Shown here one piece after another: positions 26,549 through 35,781 of a stretch of DNA of 64,000 nucleotides (positions are counted from its first letter, which is position 1; each line of letters opens with the position of its first letter). Location of the stretch: NCBI GenBank assembly GCA_964572845.1, contig CAZNFX010000004.1, positions 223,803 to 287,802 of the forward strand, read 5' to 3'. Source of the DNA: Bin55 sp964572845. Its GTDB lineage: Bacteria > Pseudomonadota > Gammaproteobacteria > Pseudomonadales > Azotimanducaceae. Position numbers and translations under genes: made by a program. The notes beneath the pieces were generated by a model. That model was given only the letters and a program-made list of their open reading frames with translations, searched no databases and had not been told where the DNA came from.

Positions 26549-28039
26549 CTATTTGGCCTCGACCTCGCCTTTGGAAGCGCCTTGCCCTGACGGGAGTATG
26601 CGCCTTACAGGTGCAAATAGTTCAGGGATTGAAACTGGTTCCAGCCGCTCAAGAACGGCCCGATGAAACCCTCGATCTTCTAGCCATGCTGTGTATCGCT
26701 GATCGGACGTAAACGCCACCCAGCGGGGATCATTCTCCTCCCACCAACCCGGCGGTGCTGTCCAAAATCGCTTCCCACAATCCAGGTTTTGAAAAGCAAG
26801 ATCGAGGTCTCCAATGTAAAGAGCCGCCTCTACTCGATCGTCGCACGACAACTCATCCTTGATGGCCTCCAGTAGCTTTGAAGCTTGGTCCGACATTCCC
26901 ATTGATGCGAACAGTGCAATTGCGAAACCAAGGTCGTTCAATTCGTCCGGCTCTTGCGACATCACTTCCATCTCATACAACGCAGTAAAGCGTTGGACTC
27001 GGACACTGGCTGGATCTCGCAGATTTGCGATTCTCAACGCTTCAAGATACTGCTGCTCGTCGCCTCGGCGAAAGCGCGAGAACGCCATGTCAAGCGCCGC
27101 ATCGCCGGAACGTGGACGCATCTTGACCCACCGAAACAGCAATTGTTCCTCTTCGGCATACCAACCTAGTGCGTGGTAGAGATTAGCCAACTCCTTCACT
27201 GCTTCAGAATTCGGGTAGGTTCCCGCCAGTTCTGTGATGGTTTGCAAGTACGAAGCCAAATCTCCGTTGTTGCGGTATGCCAATTTAGCCTGCTCAATCA
27301 GCGTCGGATAGTGATTTGGACTTGCAATGAGTGCCTGCTCGAATCGTCCCGCGGCATTGGCAGAATCCAGCTTCGCGAGCAAATGAAGTGCATATGGATT
27401 GGATTCGAGCTTTGGCAATCCAAGCAACATCTCTTGAGCTTGTTGATGTTTGGCCGAATCTGCTAGCCACTGAGCCTTAAGGAAGCCTTCGAAACTGCCT
27501 GCTAAATCGGGTTCAGAAGGAATCTCGCCAACACTGTTGTCATACAACCCCTTTAGCACGCCTGTCGCCGCTCGATTGCGAATTTCTAGCAGCGACTCGT
27601 CTGGGTAGTGGTATTGCTCGTCCCAACGCAATTTCCACGCCAATTGGGTGACGTTGACAACCCGCACCGTTAGTATGTAGCTTCCGGGGCTTTCGACATC
27701 CTCCACAAAGTTACCATCGACTATGTGGGTAGCACCGAGTTCCTCGGTAAAGCCACGAAACTCGTCGCCCAACTCAAGAGCTGCACCCGCTTCATCAAAG
27801 TCTATGACGGTGAGCTCGCGACTTAACGCCACAAGCTCTGTTAGGTGTTTTGGAAATGAATGGGTCAAGTGCTTCGACAGAGTCGGCGGTCCGTCGAACG
27901 GCAACACGGCAACGATGATCTGCTTCGGGATGGCGCGTGGAAGGACAAGGAAATAGGCAACAATCGTTCCCACTACCAGAAGTCCCATTAGAACTACTGC
28001 GTAGAAGAAAGCGTGAGGTCGCATTTTTTTCTGTGTCAT
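26549..28039 (-). CDS. TolB/FlgO-like domain plus TPR protein, membrane anchored
   Basis: From the ATG at 28039, preceded by 'aaaggaaac', the product has 496 residues (an open extension to 28144 lacks a ribosome site). A transmembrane helix at about residues 8-32 (FFYAVVLMGLLVVGTIVAYFLV) is followed by KQIIVAVLPFDGPPTLSKHLTHSFPKHL and ELGATHIVDGNFVEDV, the 'avLPF...ela..Lgv.yvveGs' pattern found in periplasmic domains of adenylate-cyclase-like and CadC-type proteins. The C-terminal 300 residues are TPR-like (YGLYHALGWYAEEEQLLFRW-type helices). No DNA-binding or cyclase domain is present, so it is only the sensor/TPR half. A role in envelope sensing is inference. Confidence 0.75.
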   Translation of the reverse strand: MTQKKMRPHAFFYAVVLMGLLVVGTIVAYFLVLPRAIPKQIIVAVLPFDGPPTLSKHLTHSFPKHLTELVALSRELTVIDFDEAGAALELGDEFRGFTEELGATHIVDGNFVEDVESPGSYILTVRVVNVTQLAWKLRWDEQYHYPDESLLEIRNRAATGVLKGLYDNSVGEIPSEPDLAGSFEGFLKAQWLADSAKHQQAQEMLLGLPKLESNPYALHLLAKLDSANAAGRFEQALIASPNHYPTLIEQAKLAYRNNGDLASYLQTITELAGTYPNSEAVKELANLYHALGWYAEEEQLLFRWVKMRPRSGDAALDMAFSRFRRGDEQQYLEALRIANLRDPASVRVQRFTALYEMEVMSQEPDELNDLGFAIALFASMGMSDQASKLLEAIKDELSCDDRVEAALYIGDLDLAFQNLDCGKRFWTAPPGWWEENDPRWVAFTSDQRYTAWLEDRGFHRAVLERLEPVSIPELFAPVRRILPSGQGASKGEVEAK

Positions 28040-28421
28040 GTTTCCTTTTGGGACCGGTAAGTACGCAGAACTGATGAACGAATGTGGGTCAAGCTGACTA
28101 TGAGCAAGTGTAATCGGCACATAGCATGTGAGCGACGCATACACGCATCACAGGCCATAGGTTGAATGATCTGGGCGTACCGCGAGTGGCTTTCCCTCCG
28201 AAAATTATCCGACTTGGCTTCATACCGGTCGCCAAAGATTTGCAGTGCTTGGAGATGTGGAAATTGCCCTCTATTCGTACAAGAACCACTGAGTCTTTCA
28301 TAGGAACAGGAACCCATTGACCCCTCCTGTAGTTGAGTTACCATGCGTACAACAGAATTTGCGCTGAATTCGTCACAGCTCGGATGCAATCCAATTCCTG
28401 CTCATAGGAGAAACGCCAATC
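28040..28421. other. Divergent intergenic region, no gene seen
   Basis: These 382 bp lie between the TPR protein and the first secreted paralog. Short open frames exist on both strands but none has a recognisable motif, and their composition gives no reason to believe them. The 'ggagaaacgccaatc' before the ATG at 28422 is the ribosome site. No hairpin with a T run was found. Confidence 0.5.
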
Positions 28422-29447
28422 ATGAAGAGTACTCTTTGGTTCTGTGCAGCGATGGTCTGCTTTGCATTTGTGTCGCACAGCTATTCGCAAGTTCTCGAAG
28501 GGCCCAGGGGACCGGTCGAATTTGTCGGTTTGAAGAATTGGGAGGCATCGGAACTGTACGACGCCATCCAGGAACTTGATCCCGATAAGCCTTTCCACGC
28601 TTGCGCGGCGACTATGAAGAGCGAGCTCGAATTCGCAGACGCTGCCGCATTCGGATTCATGAAGAGCTTTGAAGATCCGTCGATGTATACAGTGGTTGTA
28701 GGCATCGAAGATAGTTCGGACGTCCAATACCGCACTCCTGGAGAAGAAACTCTCGATCTTCCAATACACTGGCTGAAATTGCAGGCTGTAGCAGAAGACG
28801 ACTTCAGCACTCTGGCATCACTTGTGCAAGCACGTTTTCAAGCAATAGAGGCCAACAAGCCCGAACAAGCACCGGCGGTTGCAGAGTATTTCGGTGCAAA
28901 TCCTGACACGGTCCATGAAGTGTGGAATCTTGTCGACCTAGAGTATGACGCATCGGATCGCAGCCTCGCGCTTGAAGTGCTTGCTAAAGATGCTTCGCGG
29001 TCGGCCCGCACCATCGCCGCTATGATTCTTGGGTACTTCTCTGACAACGATAAGTCCTGGCACGGACTTGCTGCCGCCCTACTTGATTCGGACGCTCGCG
29101 TGAGGGATGTGGCCGGCAAGGTGCTTACGGGGTTAGTGCGTTCTGACATGGCAACCCAAGTCGCATGGTCTGGTGCCCGCGAAGAACTAGCAGCCTTGTT
29201 TGGAGGGACAAATCCATGGGCTTTCAACCCTATCCTGGAATCACTGGTTGCGACGGAAATCGATACTGAATTCGCTTTGGAACTAGCCCAGGAAAAGCCT
29301 GATTTGCTACTCGCATACGCTGGTACGGGACACGAGAGATTTAACAAACCAGCCTTAGACTTCCTTAAGGCCATTAGCGGAAGAAATTTCGAAGGCAATG
29401 TAGAAGCGTGGAGTTCCTGGCTAAACGAGCCGGATTTGGTCAACTAA
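28422..29447 (+). CDS. Secreted HEAT-like protein, paralog of the gene at 38220
   Basis: The 341-residue product has a signal peptide (LWFCAAMVCFAFVSHSYS, then QVLEG). The mature start GPRGPVEFVGLKNWEASELYDAIQ is almost the same as in the paralog at 38220. The N-terminal 130 residues hold a Cys-containing module (PFHACAATMKSELEFADAAAF). The second half is a run of short helical repeats (LALEVLAKDASRSARTIAAMILGYF, WHGLAAALLDSDARVRDVAGKVLTG) of HEAT type. No enzyme motif is visible. It is a periplasmic or secreted protein of unknown function, perhaps a binding scaffold. It belongs to a two-member family in this window; see the finding on the pair. Confidence 0.72.
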   Translation: MKSTLWFCAAMVCFAFVSHSYSQVLEGPRGPVEFVGLKNWEASELYDAIQELDPDKPFHACAATMKSELEFADAAAFGFMKSFEDPSMYTVVVGIEDSSDVQYRTPGEETLDLPIHWLKLQAVAEDDFSTLASLVQARFQAIEANKPEQAPAVAEYFGANPDTVHEVWNLVDLEYDASDRSLALEVLAKDASRSARTIAAMILGYFSDNDKSWHGLAAALLDSDARVRDVAGKVLTGLVRSDMATQVAWSGAREELAALFGGTNPWAFNPILESLVATEIDTEFALELAQEKPDLLLAYAGTGHERFNKPALDFLKAISGRNFEGNVEAWSSWLNEPDLVN

Positions 29448-30035
29448 CCGCATGACGAATAGTTGCCGACGACCAGGCGGTACGCGGCTTGGCTTCGCGC
29501 AGCTCCTTTGCTGGAACAAACAGTTCATGCAATTCGAATCGCTTTAGGTGACTGCCGAGTATGACCCTCAGACATCCTTTTCAGGATTTGTGTAGGAGAG
29601 ATACCAGTTCGGAAGTACTTGTTGTGGTCAAGGCGACAAACTTAGCGGATCATCCCATCGTGCACAGTCCTGATGCCAGTAGAGAGGAGGACCTTTCCCA
29701 GGATTGGACATGATTTGAATCGCAACCCAAGCCTTGAAGTCACCCAATCCCAGCTCGTCCATAGTTTCTCTTAGGTGCTCGATAAGGCAATCGACAACTT
29801 CGTCCTTTGGCTTGTCAAGGTATCGTCTTGCGGGATTGCACCGCCCAATAACGTGAATGTCGGAACCCTGATATTTCCACCGGTTGGATCGTTCGAACCT
29901 GTCCAACCAGTCATCTAATCACTGACCAAGGAATTCAATAGTTCCGTTTGATAGCCGACCATCGACTATGCAGTATCCCTTGGGCAGAAGATCTGATCGA
30001 GCACTACTGGCAGTATGTTTGGTTGAGAAAGGCAA
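29440..30035 (-). pseudogene. Phytanoyl-CoA dioxygenase family remnant with two nonsense codons and a frameshift
   Basis: The minus strand reads PhyH-like sequence in one frame: GYCIVDGRLSNGTIEFLGQ, TGA at 29919-29921, LDDWLDRFERSNRWKYQG, then MSNPGKGPPLYWHQDCARWDDP with the iron-binding HxD, TGA at 29628-29630 where tryptophan is expected, then PQQVLPNWYLSYTNPEK. After a frameshift at about 29572-29584 it continues CLRVILGSHLKRFELHELF, the family's 'GclrviPGSHl' block, and ends at 29440 without the distal iron histidine. The upstream limit (TTG at 30035) is a guess. An intact PhyH gene of a different subtype is at 62278. It overlaps the stop region of the secreted paralog gene. Confidence 0.7.
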
Positions 30036-30067
30036 GAGATCAGTCTTGGTTGGATGGTCAATCTGGA

Positions 30068-30514
30068 CTAGGATCCGTCTTCCAACGCAGCTACCCGCTT
30101 GTTCACTTCGTCTTGGGTGAGTTCTTCAACGACTGCGTAGATAGTCCAGCCGTTACCACCCATGTCTATGACTGTTGCGGTACGCCAACCATAGAACTGG
30201 TCTGCGGGTTCCATTCTTGAAGTCGCGCCAGCATCCAATGCCTTCTGATACAAAGCGTCGACTTGATCGGCACTACTCACGTAGTACGACAGCATCGCAG
30301 TAAACGGAGGATCGCCTTCTTGTGCCGTTCCAATTTGGAAAGCGCTATCCCCAATTCTTACCTCCGCGTGTGCGAGAGTACCGTCGGGTGCGTCATAGCG
30401 TTCGAGTACTTTGCCATCGAACACCTCTTCTATTAACTCGAGAACTTCACCAGCTCTTGGAACGGCAGCTCCAGGGGTAATCGAATGGTAGCCTTCAGGG
30501 CGAGGAAAAGCCAT
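30068..30514 (-). CDS. VOC superfamily protein (PhnB/glyoxalase-like)
   Basis: The 148-residue protein has the paired beta-alpha-beta-beta-beta modules of the vicinal oxygen chelate fold: EGYHSITPGAAVPRAGEVLELIEEVFDGKVLERYDAPDGTLAHAEVRIGDSAF... and YYVSSADQVDALYQKALDAGATSRMEPADQFYGWRTATVIDMGGNGWTIY. The order and 'yGwRtatv.DP.Gn.W' are typical of PhnB/YcjZ-like members. The usual 'DP' in the last strand is replaced by 'DM'. It is cytosolic, and substrate is unknown (metal-dependent isomerase, dioxygenase or resistance protein are all possible). Confidence 0.83.
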   Translation of the reverse strand: MAFPRPEGYHSITPGAAVPRAGEVLELIEEVFDGKVLERYDAPDGTLAHAEVRIGDSAFQIGTAQEGDPPFTAMLSYYVSSADQVDALYQKALDAGATSRMEPADQFYGWRTATVIDMGGNGWTIYAVVEELTQDEVNKRVAALEDGS

Positions 30515-30922
30515 TGGGTAACTCCGTGTAGGACTCGTCTAGATGGGAGAATTTTAAGGAACTCATCCCTTCATGATCCTAATGCTTATTTTTTGACCAG
30601 ATATACCTCCTGATCCTAGCGCCGTCGAAGTAGCGATTTTGCAAATTCGTAGGAACCATTGCCCAAACGCGTTGTCTGAATCAACCATCGTAGCTATGCC
30701 ACGAGCGTTTGACTTGACGAACATTCGTCGAGACGTAACATACGCACACCAAGACCGACACCGCAAAGGAATATCGATGACCAAGTTCCAATTGTCAGTT
30801 CTTTGCGAAACAGAGAGTCGCTAGACCCTACCCCGCTGCTCCAAGAGTTCTAGGAGCGCAACCAATCTGTTTCTAACTGCCATGCCTCGCGCATAGCTGA
30901 ATTTGTCTTGCTTAATTAACTC
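30515..30922. other. Intergenic region upstream of ABC exporter pair
   Basis: These 408 bp carry no gene I can support. They separate a minus-strand VOC gene from the plus-strand exporter, so promoters for both are expected here. Weak AT-rich stretches occur at about 30570-30600 and 30905-30920; the latter sits right before the exporter start at 30923, which has no strong ribosome site. Confidence 0.45.
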
Positions 30923-32764
30923 ATGCCACTGCAACAAGAAAAGCCAAATCAATCTCGCCCCAATCTTTGGCGAATAACTCGTGGGGAACGGACGTGTTAC
31001 GCCGTTGCGACGGTGAGTTCAACGCTCTCGAGCATCTGCACGATAGGATTGCCGCTGGTGAGTATGTACGCATTGGACGTACTGGCCAATCGTGACTTCA
31101 GCTATGCGAATTCGCTGCTTCTCGCCGTGTCCGAGTACTTCGGTTCAGCGACCCCGATAACCAGTTATTTGATTGTTTCAGCCATTTGCGGAGTGGTGAT
31201 TGCCATGCTTGCAAGCGCGTTTCAATTCGGACGCGACCGTCTCTCTGCGCAGGCATCCGAAGGAATCGCCCGACGCCTTCGCGAAGTCCTGTTCGACCGC
31301 ATTCAAAGGGCAAAGGCAACCTTTTTTGATCGCGAAGAAATTGGAGATTTGGTGCAGAGATGCACATCGGACGTAGAAACTGTACGGCGCTACATGCATA
31401 GCGACATCGATGCCTTGGCTCGCGCGCTGTTGATTCTGTCTGTCATGTTTCCAGTACTGTGGTGGCGGAACCCAACACTCACTTTGTACTCGGTAGCCTT
31501 GATGCCCGTGGTCGTAATAGGTGGGGTCATATTCTTCAAGAGTGTTTCACGGCTCTTCAAGCAAACCGATGAAGCGGAAGGAAAGCTGACGGCCGTACTT
31601 CAAGAGAATTTGACTGGTATTCGGGTTGTGCAAGCCTTTGCTCAGGAAGCAAAGGAGTACGAGCGATTCGACCAGTCCAACAGCAACTTTCGCGATAAGT
31701 ACATAAGGCTGAATGCCTTCGAGGCTGTGTATTGGGGCATTAGCGACTTCATCTGCATGCTGCAATCGGCGATCGTTCTAATTGCCAGCGGCTACTTGCT
31801 AATGAACGAAGTAATAACGATCGGCGAGCTAGCACTTTTCACGTCGCTGTCGGGAATGGTTATTTGGCGGATCCGACAGATGATCGACGTTGTCGAGCAC
31901 ACGGGTAAGACTTTGGTTTCGCTACGCCGAATCAACCACATTCTTGCATCCGATCAAGAGCCAGTTCAGCACGTTCCCGCCAACGAAGACATTCGTGGGG
32001 CAATCACCTTCGAAAACGTCTCAATGTCGTACGATGGGAATTCGAACCAATTGGAAGACGTCAATTTCTCAATCGAGCCAGGTGAGACCATTGGTCTGGT
32101 CGGTAGACCTGGTTCGGGCAAGTCAACTCTCATTCGAGCACTCATGAGGTTCTATCCAATCACGTCCGGGCGAATCCTGGTCGACGGAATCGACATCGAG
32201 TCAGTGGATGTGACTTGGCTGCGCAAGCAGATCGGGTGTGTGTTGCAAGAGCCGTTCCTCTTCTCCAAGACGGTGCGGGAAAACCTGCAGTTCGGAAATC
32301 ATTCCGCAAGTGATGATGAATTCAATACTGCTACAAGACTTGCCGCTATCCACACGACAATTAACGAATTTTCAGCGAAGTTCAATACCAAGATAGGTGA
32401 GAGAGGTGTAAACCTATCGGGCGGCCAACGACAGCGCATGGCCCTTGCGAGAGCTTTGTTGACGCGCGCGCCCATTCTGATTTTGGATGATGTTCTATCC
32501 GGGGTCGACACTCGAACCGAAAGCGCCATTCTTCGAAATCTAGCGAATCCTGACAAGAGAGCAACGACGATCATTGTCGCCCATCGTCTGACAACCATTC
32601 GCCAAGTTGACCGCATTGTGGTCATGGACCAGGGAAAGATCGTTCAGGTAGGGCCCCACGAGCAGCTCATGAACCAGCCTGGTCCCTATCGTGAGTTCTG
32701 CGATATTCAGAACTTGCTCGACGAGACGATCCAATACGAAACGGAGGTCGCCAGCCATGGCTGA
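30923..32764 (+). CDS. Heterodimeric ABC exporter subunit with degenerate catalytic site
   Basis: The 613-residue half-transporter has six membrane helices (about residues 28-330) fused to an ATPase domain. Walker A is GRPGSGKST (394-402), the signature LSGGQ (498-502), Walker B LILDD (519-523) and the H loop H554. The residue after Walker B is Asp 523 in place of the catalytic Glu, as in the degenerate partner of heterodimeric exporters such as TM287 and BmrC. It pairs with the next gene; the stop and the next ATG overlap by 8 bases. Such pairs export drugs, lipids or peptides. The substrate is not inferable. Confidence 0.93.
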   Translation: MPLQQEKPNQSRPNLWRITRGERTCYAVATVSSTLSSICTIGLPLVSMYALDVLANRDFSYANSLLLAVSEYFGSATPITSYLIVSAICGVVIAMLASAFQFGRDRLSAQASEGIARRLREVLFDRIQRAKATFFDREEIGDLVQRCTSDVETVRRYMHSDIDALARALLILSVMFPVLWWRNPTLTLYSVALMPVVVIGGVIFFKSVSRLFKQTDEAEGKLTAVLQENLTGIRVVQAFAQEAKEYERFDQSNSNFRDKYIRLNAFEAVYWGISDFICMLQSAIVLIASGYLLMNEVITIGELALFTSLSGMVIWRIRQMIDVVEHTGKTLVSLRRINHILASDQEPVQHVPANEDIRGAITFENVSMSYDGNSNQLEDVNFSIEPGETIGLVGRPGSGKSTLIRALMRFYPITSGRILVDGIDIESVDVTWLRKQIGCVLQEPFLFSKTVRENLQFGNHSASDDEFNTATRLAAIHTTINEFSAKFNTKIGERGVNLSGGQRQRMALARALLTRAPILILDDVLSGVDTRTESAILRNLANPDKRATTIIVAHRLTTIRQVDRIVVMDQGKIVQVGPHEQLMNQPGPYREFCDIQNLLDETIQYETEVASHG

Positions 32765-34601
32765 TGTCTACGCCGAATCCGAACTGGTCTCCGCCGATGA
32801 GTTCAAAGATTCCGAAAATGCAAAAATGGAAGTCAGCCTTTGGAAGAGGCTGTTTGGCTATGTCTTGCGCTATCGCGGCCATCTGCTCGTCGTCGCCATT
32901 TGCGGTGCAGTTGTCGGCGCAACCGAAATGGCCTATGGGCTCGTTACCAAATGGTTGATTGACGATGTTCAAGCCAATGGTGCACAGGCTTCACTAAGCA
33001 GATGGGCGCTCTTAATCATTGGTGCAAGTGCAGTCATAAGTCTTGCGATGGTAGGCCTTGTCTTTTATGTATCCAAGTTGCGTGCCATGGCTAGCTATGA
33101 CATTCGTCGCGATGCTTTCCAGAACATACAAAAGCAGTCCTTCAGGTTTTTCGACAAACGACCTGTGGGGTGGCTCATGGCCCGCCTAACATCCGATTGC
33201 GAGAGATTGACGGACATCCTCACCTGGGCATTCATCGACTTCGTGTGGGGTACAGCCATGATGCTCTCGATGGGAGTCGTTATGGTGATCTTGAACTGGA
33301 AGCTCGCGTTATGTGCGTTTTCCATACTGCCCATAGTAGGTTGGGCGACGATCAAGTTCAGACGGTCGATTCTCAAGACTGCACGGGACGTTAGATCAAC
33401 CAACTCGCTCATCACAGGTTCCTTCAACGAAAGCATGATGGGTGTGCTGACCAGCAAATCCTTTGTGCAGGAATCGAAGAACTTGCAGGAATTCACGCAT
33501 TTGACAGACCGGATGTACAAATCTTCGGTGAGGAACCTCACTTTGGCCGCGCTCTACATACCGATTGTCCTAACAATGGCAAGTGTTTCGACGGGATTGG
33601 TGCTAGCTATTGGAGGCATTGAATTCCTTGACGGTGTATTAGTCGCAGGTTCATTGATCGCGTTTCTTTTATGGGTTCGCTACTTCTTCGAACCTACCAT
33701 CGAGATGGCACATTGGTTCACGGAAATGCAAACAGCGCAGGCTTCAGCGGAAAGAATCCTAGCCGTGATGGATGCCATTCCAGACATCGACCCAGGCGAG
33801 TCACATGGTCGTAGTCGCCACAACGGGGTGTTCTCCATCGAAGTTAAAGAGGTTGACTTTGCATACTCAGATCAGAAAAACGTACTGTCTGGAATAAACC
33901 TGCAGGCAAAGTCGGGAGAAACGATCGCTCTGGTTGGACCTACCGGGGGCGGCAAGACGACCTTGGCCAACCTCTTGTGCAGATTCTACGAACCAACCGC
34001 GGGACAGATACTAGTCAACAACTCCGACTATCGAGAATTGCCACTACATTGGTACCGATCGCAGCTAGGTGTCGTGCTTCAACACCCACACGTCTTTTCT
34101 GGATCCATTCTCGAGAACATCCGCTATGGTCGGACCAATGCTACAGATAGAGAAGTCTACGAAGCTGCCAAGTTGGCGGGAGCTCATGATTTCGTTGAGT
34201 CCATGGATGGCGGCTACCAGACCGAGGCAGGAGCAAGTGGAAGCAGATTGTCCGCAGGACAGAAACAATTGCTTTCCATAGCGCGAGCAATCCTCGCCAA
34301 TCCACAAGTTCTGGTGCTCGATGAAGCCACAAGCTCGGTAGATACCGACACCGAGCAGCACATACAGAGCGGACTGGAGAACCTATTGAAGGACAGAATT
34401 TGTTTTGTCATCGCTCATCGGCTTTCGACTATAAGAAATGCAACCCGAATCGCATTCATCCAAGAAGGACGAATAGTCGAGCAGGGAAGCCACAAGGAGC
34501 TTCTCAATCGCAATGGACAGTATGCCGACATGTATCGCCAGCAAAGTTTGCGGGATTCGGTTTCCACTAGTTTCGACTTAGCTGACAAGACGAGCGAGTG
34601 A
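32757..34601 (+). CDS. Heterodimeric ABC exporter subunit with consensus catalytic Glu
   Basis: From the ATG at 32757, with 'acggagg' upstream, the product has 614 residues (a longer frame from 32691 overlaps the partner too far). It is a half-transporter with six membrane helices and an ATPase domain. Walker A is GPTGGGKTT (394-402), the signature LSAGQ (498-502) with the second residue changed, and Walker B VLVLDE (518-523) keeps the catalytic Glu 523. This is the complementary pattern to the previous gene: one subunit lacks the Glu, the other has the altered signature, so one composite ATP site is active and one degenerate. Translational coupling indicates an obligate dimer. Confidence 0.94.
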   Translation: MADVYAESELVSADEFKDSENAKMEVSLWKRLFGYVLRYRGHLLVVAICGAVVGATEMAYGLVTKWLIDDVQANGAQASLSRWALLIIGASAVISLAMVGLVFYVSKLRAMASYDIRRDAFQNIQKQSFRFFDKRPVGWLMARLTSDCERLTDILTWAFIDFVWGTAMMLSMGVVMVILNWKLALCAFSILPIVGWATIKFRRSILKTARDVRSTNSLITGSFNESMMGVLTSKSFVQESKNLQEFTHLTDRMYKSSVRNLTLAALYIPIVLTMASVSTGLVLAIGGIEFLDGVLVAGSLIAFLLWVRYFFEPTIEMAHWFTEMQTAQASAERILAVMDAIPDIDPGESHGRSRHNGVFSIEVKEVDFAYSDQKNVLSGINLQAKSGETIALVGPTGGGKTTLANLLCRFYEPTAGQILVNNSDYRELPLHWYRSQLGVVLQHPHVFSGSILENIRYGRTNATDREVYEAAKLAGAHDFVESMDGGYQTEAGASGSRLSAGQKQLLSIARAILANPQVLVLDEATSSVDTDTEQHIQSGLENLLKDRICFVIAHRLSTIRNATRIAFIQEGRIVEQGSHKELLNRNGQYADMYRQQSLRDSVSTSFDLADKTSE

Positions 34602-34705
34602 TTGGCCAGCTATCTACCTAGTGCTGCCGCCTGAGCAATGCGCCTTTCCTTCAGGTTAATGGACATTAAACTATTGTTTTCTTATGCCGCCACAAACCGC
34701 ACTCT

Positions 34706-35080
34706 ATGAAACCACCAATTTCCAGTAGCGGCCGATGTGGTCTAAAAGGAACGAAGTTCATGATCTCCGTCCAACAGATGGACCGGGCGATCACGTTTTA
34801 CCGAGATGTCATTGGTCTTGAAGTGAAACTGCACACGGACTATTGGAGCGAAATGGCATTTGGAGACGCGATTGTCGCACTGCACGGTGGAGGCGACGCT
34901 GCGTTCCAAGCGACAGGTCTGTCTTTCACCGTGAGCGATATATTTGCGGCTTGCCAGGCTATTACTGATGGTGGCGGAACGATTCGGTCACAGCCCGAGG
35001 ATCGGGGCGACGAGGGGATATATCTCGCAATGCTTACCGATCCCGAAAACAATGGATTCATGCTCAGCCAACCAAAATAG
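34706..35080 (+). CDS. VOC superfamily protein (glyoxalase-like)
   Basis: The 124-residue product is a single-chain VOC protein. The core begins KFMISVQQMDRAITFYRDVIGLEV and includes WSEMAFGDAIVALHGG, LSFTVSDIFAACQAITDGGG and GIYLAMLTDPENNGFMLSQ, the ordinary two-module pattern of glyoxalase/extradiol-dioxygenase relatives. Metal ligands are less clear, though H60 (ALHGGG) and the terminal strand fit. It is shorter than 148-residue members. The ATG at 34706 is the start I prefer because the first strand (TKFMISV) lies close behind it; an internal ATG at about 34760 would cut that strand. Confidence 0.8.
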   Translation: MKPPISSSGRCGLKGTKFMISVQQMDRAITFYRDVIGLEVKLHTDYWSEMAFGDAIVALHGGGDAAFQATGLSFTVSDIFAACQAITDGGGTIRSQPEDRGDEGIYLAMLTDPENNGFMLSQPK

Positions 35081-35283
35081 CTCAATTCATGAACGCATCC
35101 ATCTGTTTCGTTAGCATGCGTTCGCCTATGGGTGAGGACCTGTGTAAAGCAACAGATTGGTGAAGCCCCTGGCTCAATACTCCCGAAAGTTAGTCATGGA
35201 TAACTTCACTGAGTGTTGCGTCCTGTGGATGGGAAGTAGACAGGGCTATAGAATCAATAACGGGCAAATTGCTTGAGTCTGCC

Positions 35284-35781
35284 ATGAGAATCCAAGTCGC
35301 ATTTATCGTCTGCGCTATGTTTCTGCTCGTCTCCTGTCAGGCATTTGTGGAACACTCTGCATCCGTAAAGGAGCGCAAAATATCCATCGCTGTCGAGAGT
35401 TGCATGGAAGCTCAGAAAGATAGAGAACGGACCGGTACGATAGGACTGGCGCAATTGGAAAATATACAAGAGGCAGTCGGCTACATCATTGACGATTCCG
35501 ATTTGGAAGAAGCGCACAAGGAAACCTTGCGCCTACATTTCAATAGGATTGGCATTGACGACTGCGATGCTGTTGAGGCGCAACTGCGATTGGAAATACC
35601 AAAAGCGATTAAATCCATTGAAGGTGAAACCGTACGGGCGCCAATAGAAAGGATTGCTGAACAGAAAAGCGCTGACGCAGGTGAGGAACGGTTTTGGCAG
35701 AACCATTCGGACGTACATGTCTATAGCTACACAGCGTCTCGATCCTCCCCTTCCCCTATGACGCGATTTGTCCAGCGATAG
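35284..35781 (+). CDS. Putative lipoprotein whose 3' end runs into an IS3 remnant
   Basis: The 165-residue product has a type II signal peptide, MRIQVAFIVCAMFLLVSC, with the lipobox cysteine at position 18. An in-frame TTG at 35269 is an unlikely start. The mature part is charged and helical (MEAQKDRERTGTIGLAQLEN, DDSDLEEAHKETLRLHF). The last 18 codons overlap, on the opposite strand, the IS3-family remnant at 35727-36062, so the present C-terminus (SYTASRSSPSPMTRFVQR) may have been acquired when the element landed. The protein has no recognisable family. It is probably a membrane-attached periplasmic protein of unknown function. Confidence 0.6.
   Translation: MRIQVAFIVCAMFLLVSCQAFVEHSASVKERKISIAVESCMEAQKDRERTGTIGLAQLENIQEAVGYIIDDSDLEEAHKETLRLHFNRIGIDDCDAVEAQLRLEIPKAIKSIEGETVRAPIERIAEQKSADAGEERFWQNHSDVHVYSYTASRSSPSPMTRFVQR

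Noticed and set aside
29628..29921. TGA read as tryptophan in the PhyH frame
   Set aside because: TGA is an ordinary stop for several intact genes here (for example hisI and the exporter subunit at 30923), and a frameshift follows, so genuine decay is the simpler reading.
30923..34601. Toxin or microcin biosynthesis cluster around the ABC exporter
   Set aside because: No precursor peptide, modifying enzyme or immunity gene is visible; neighbours are VOC proteins and a pseudogene.
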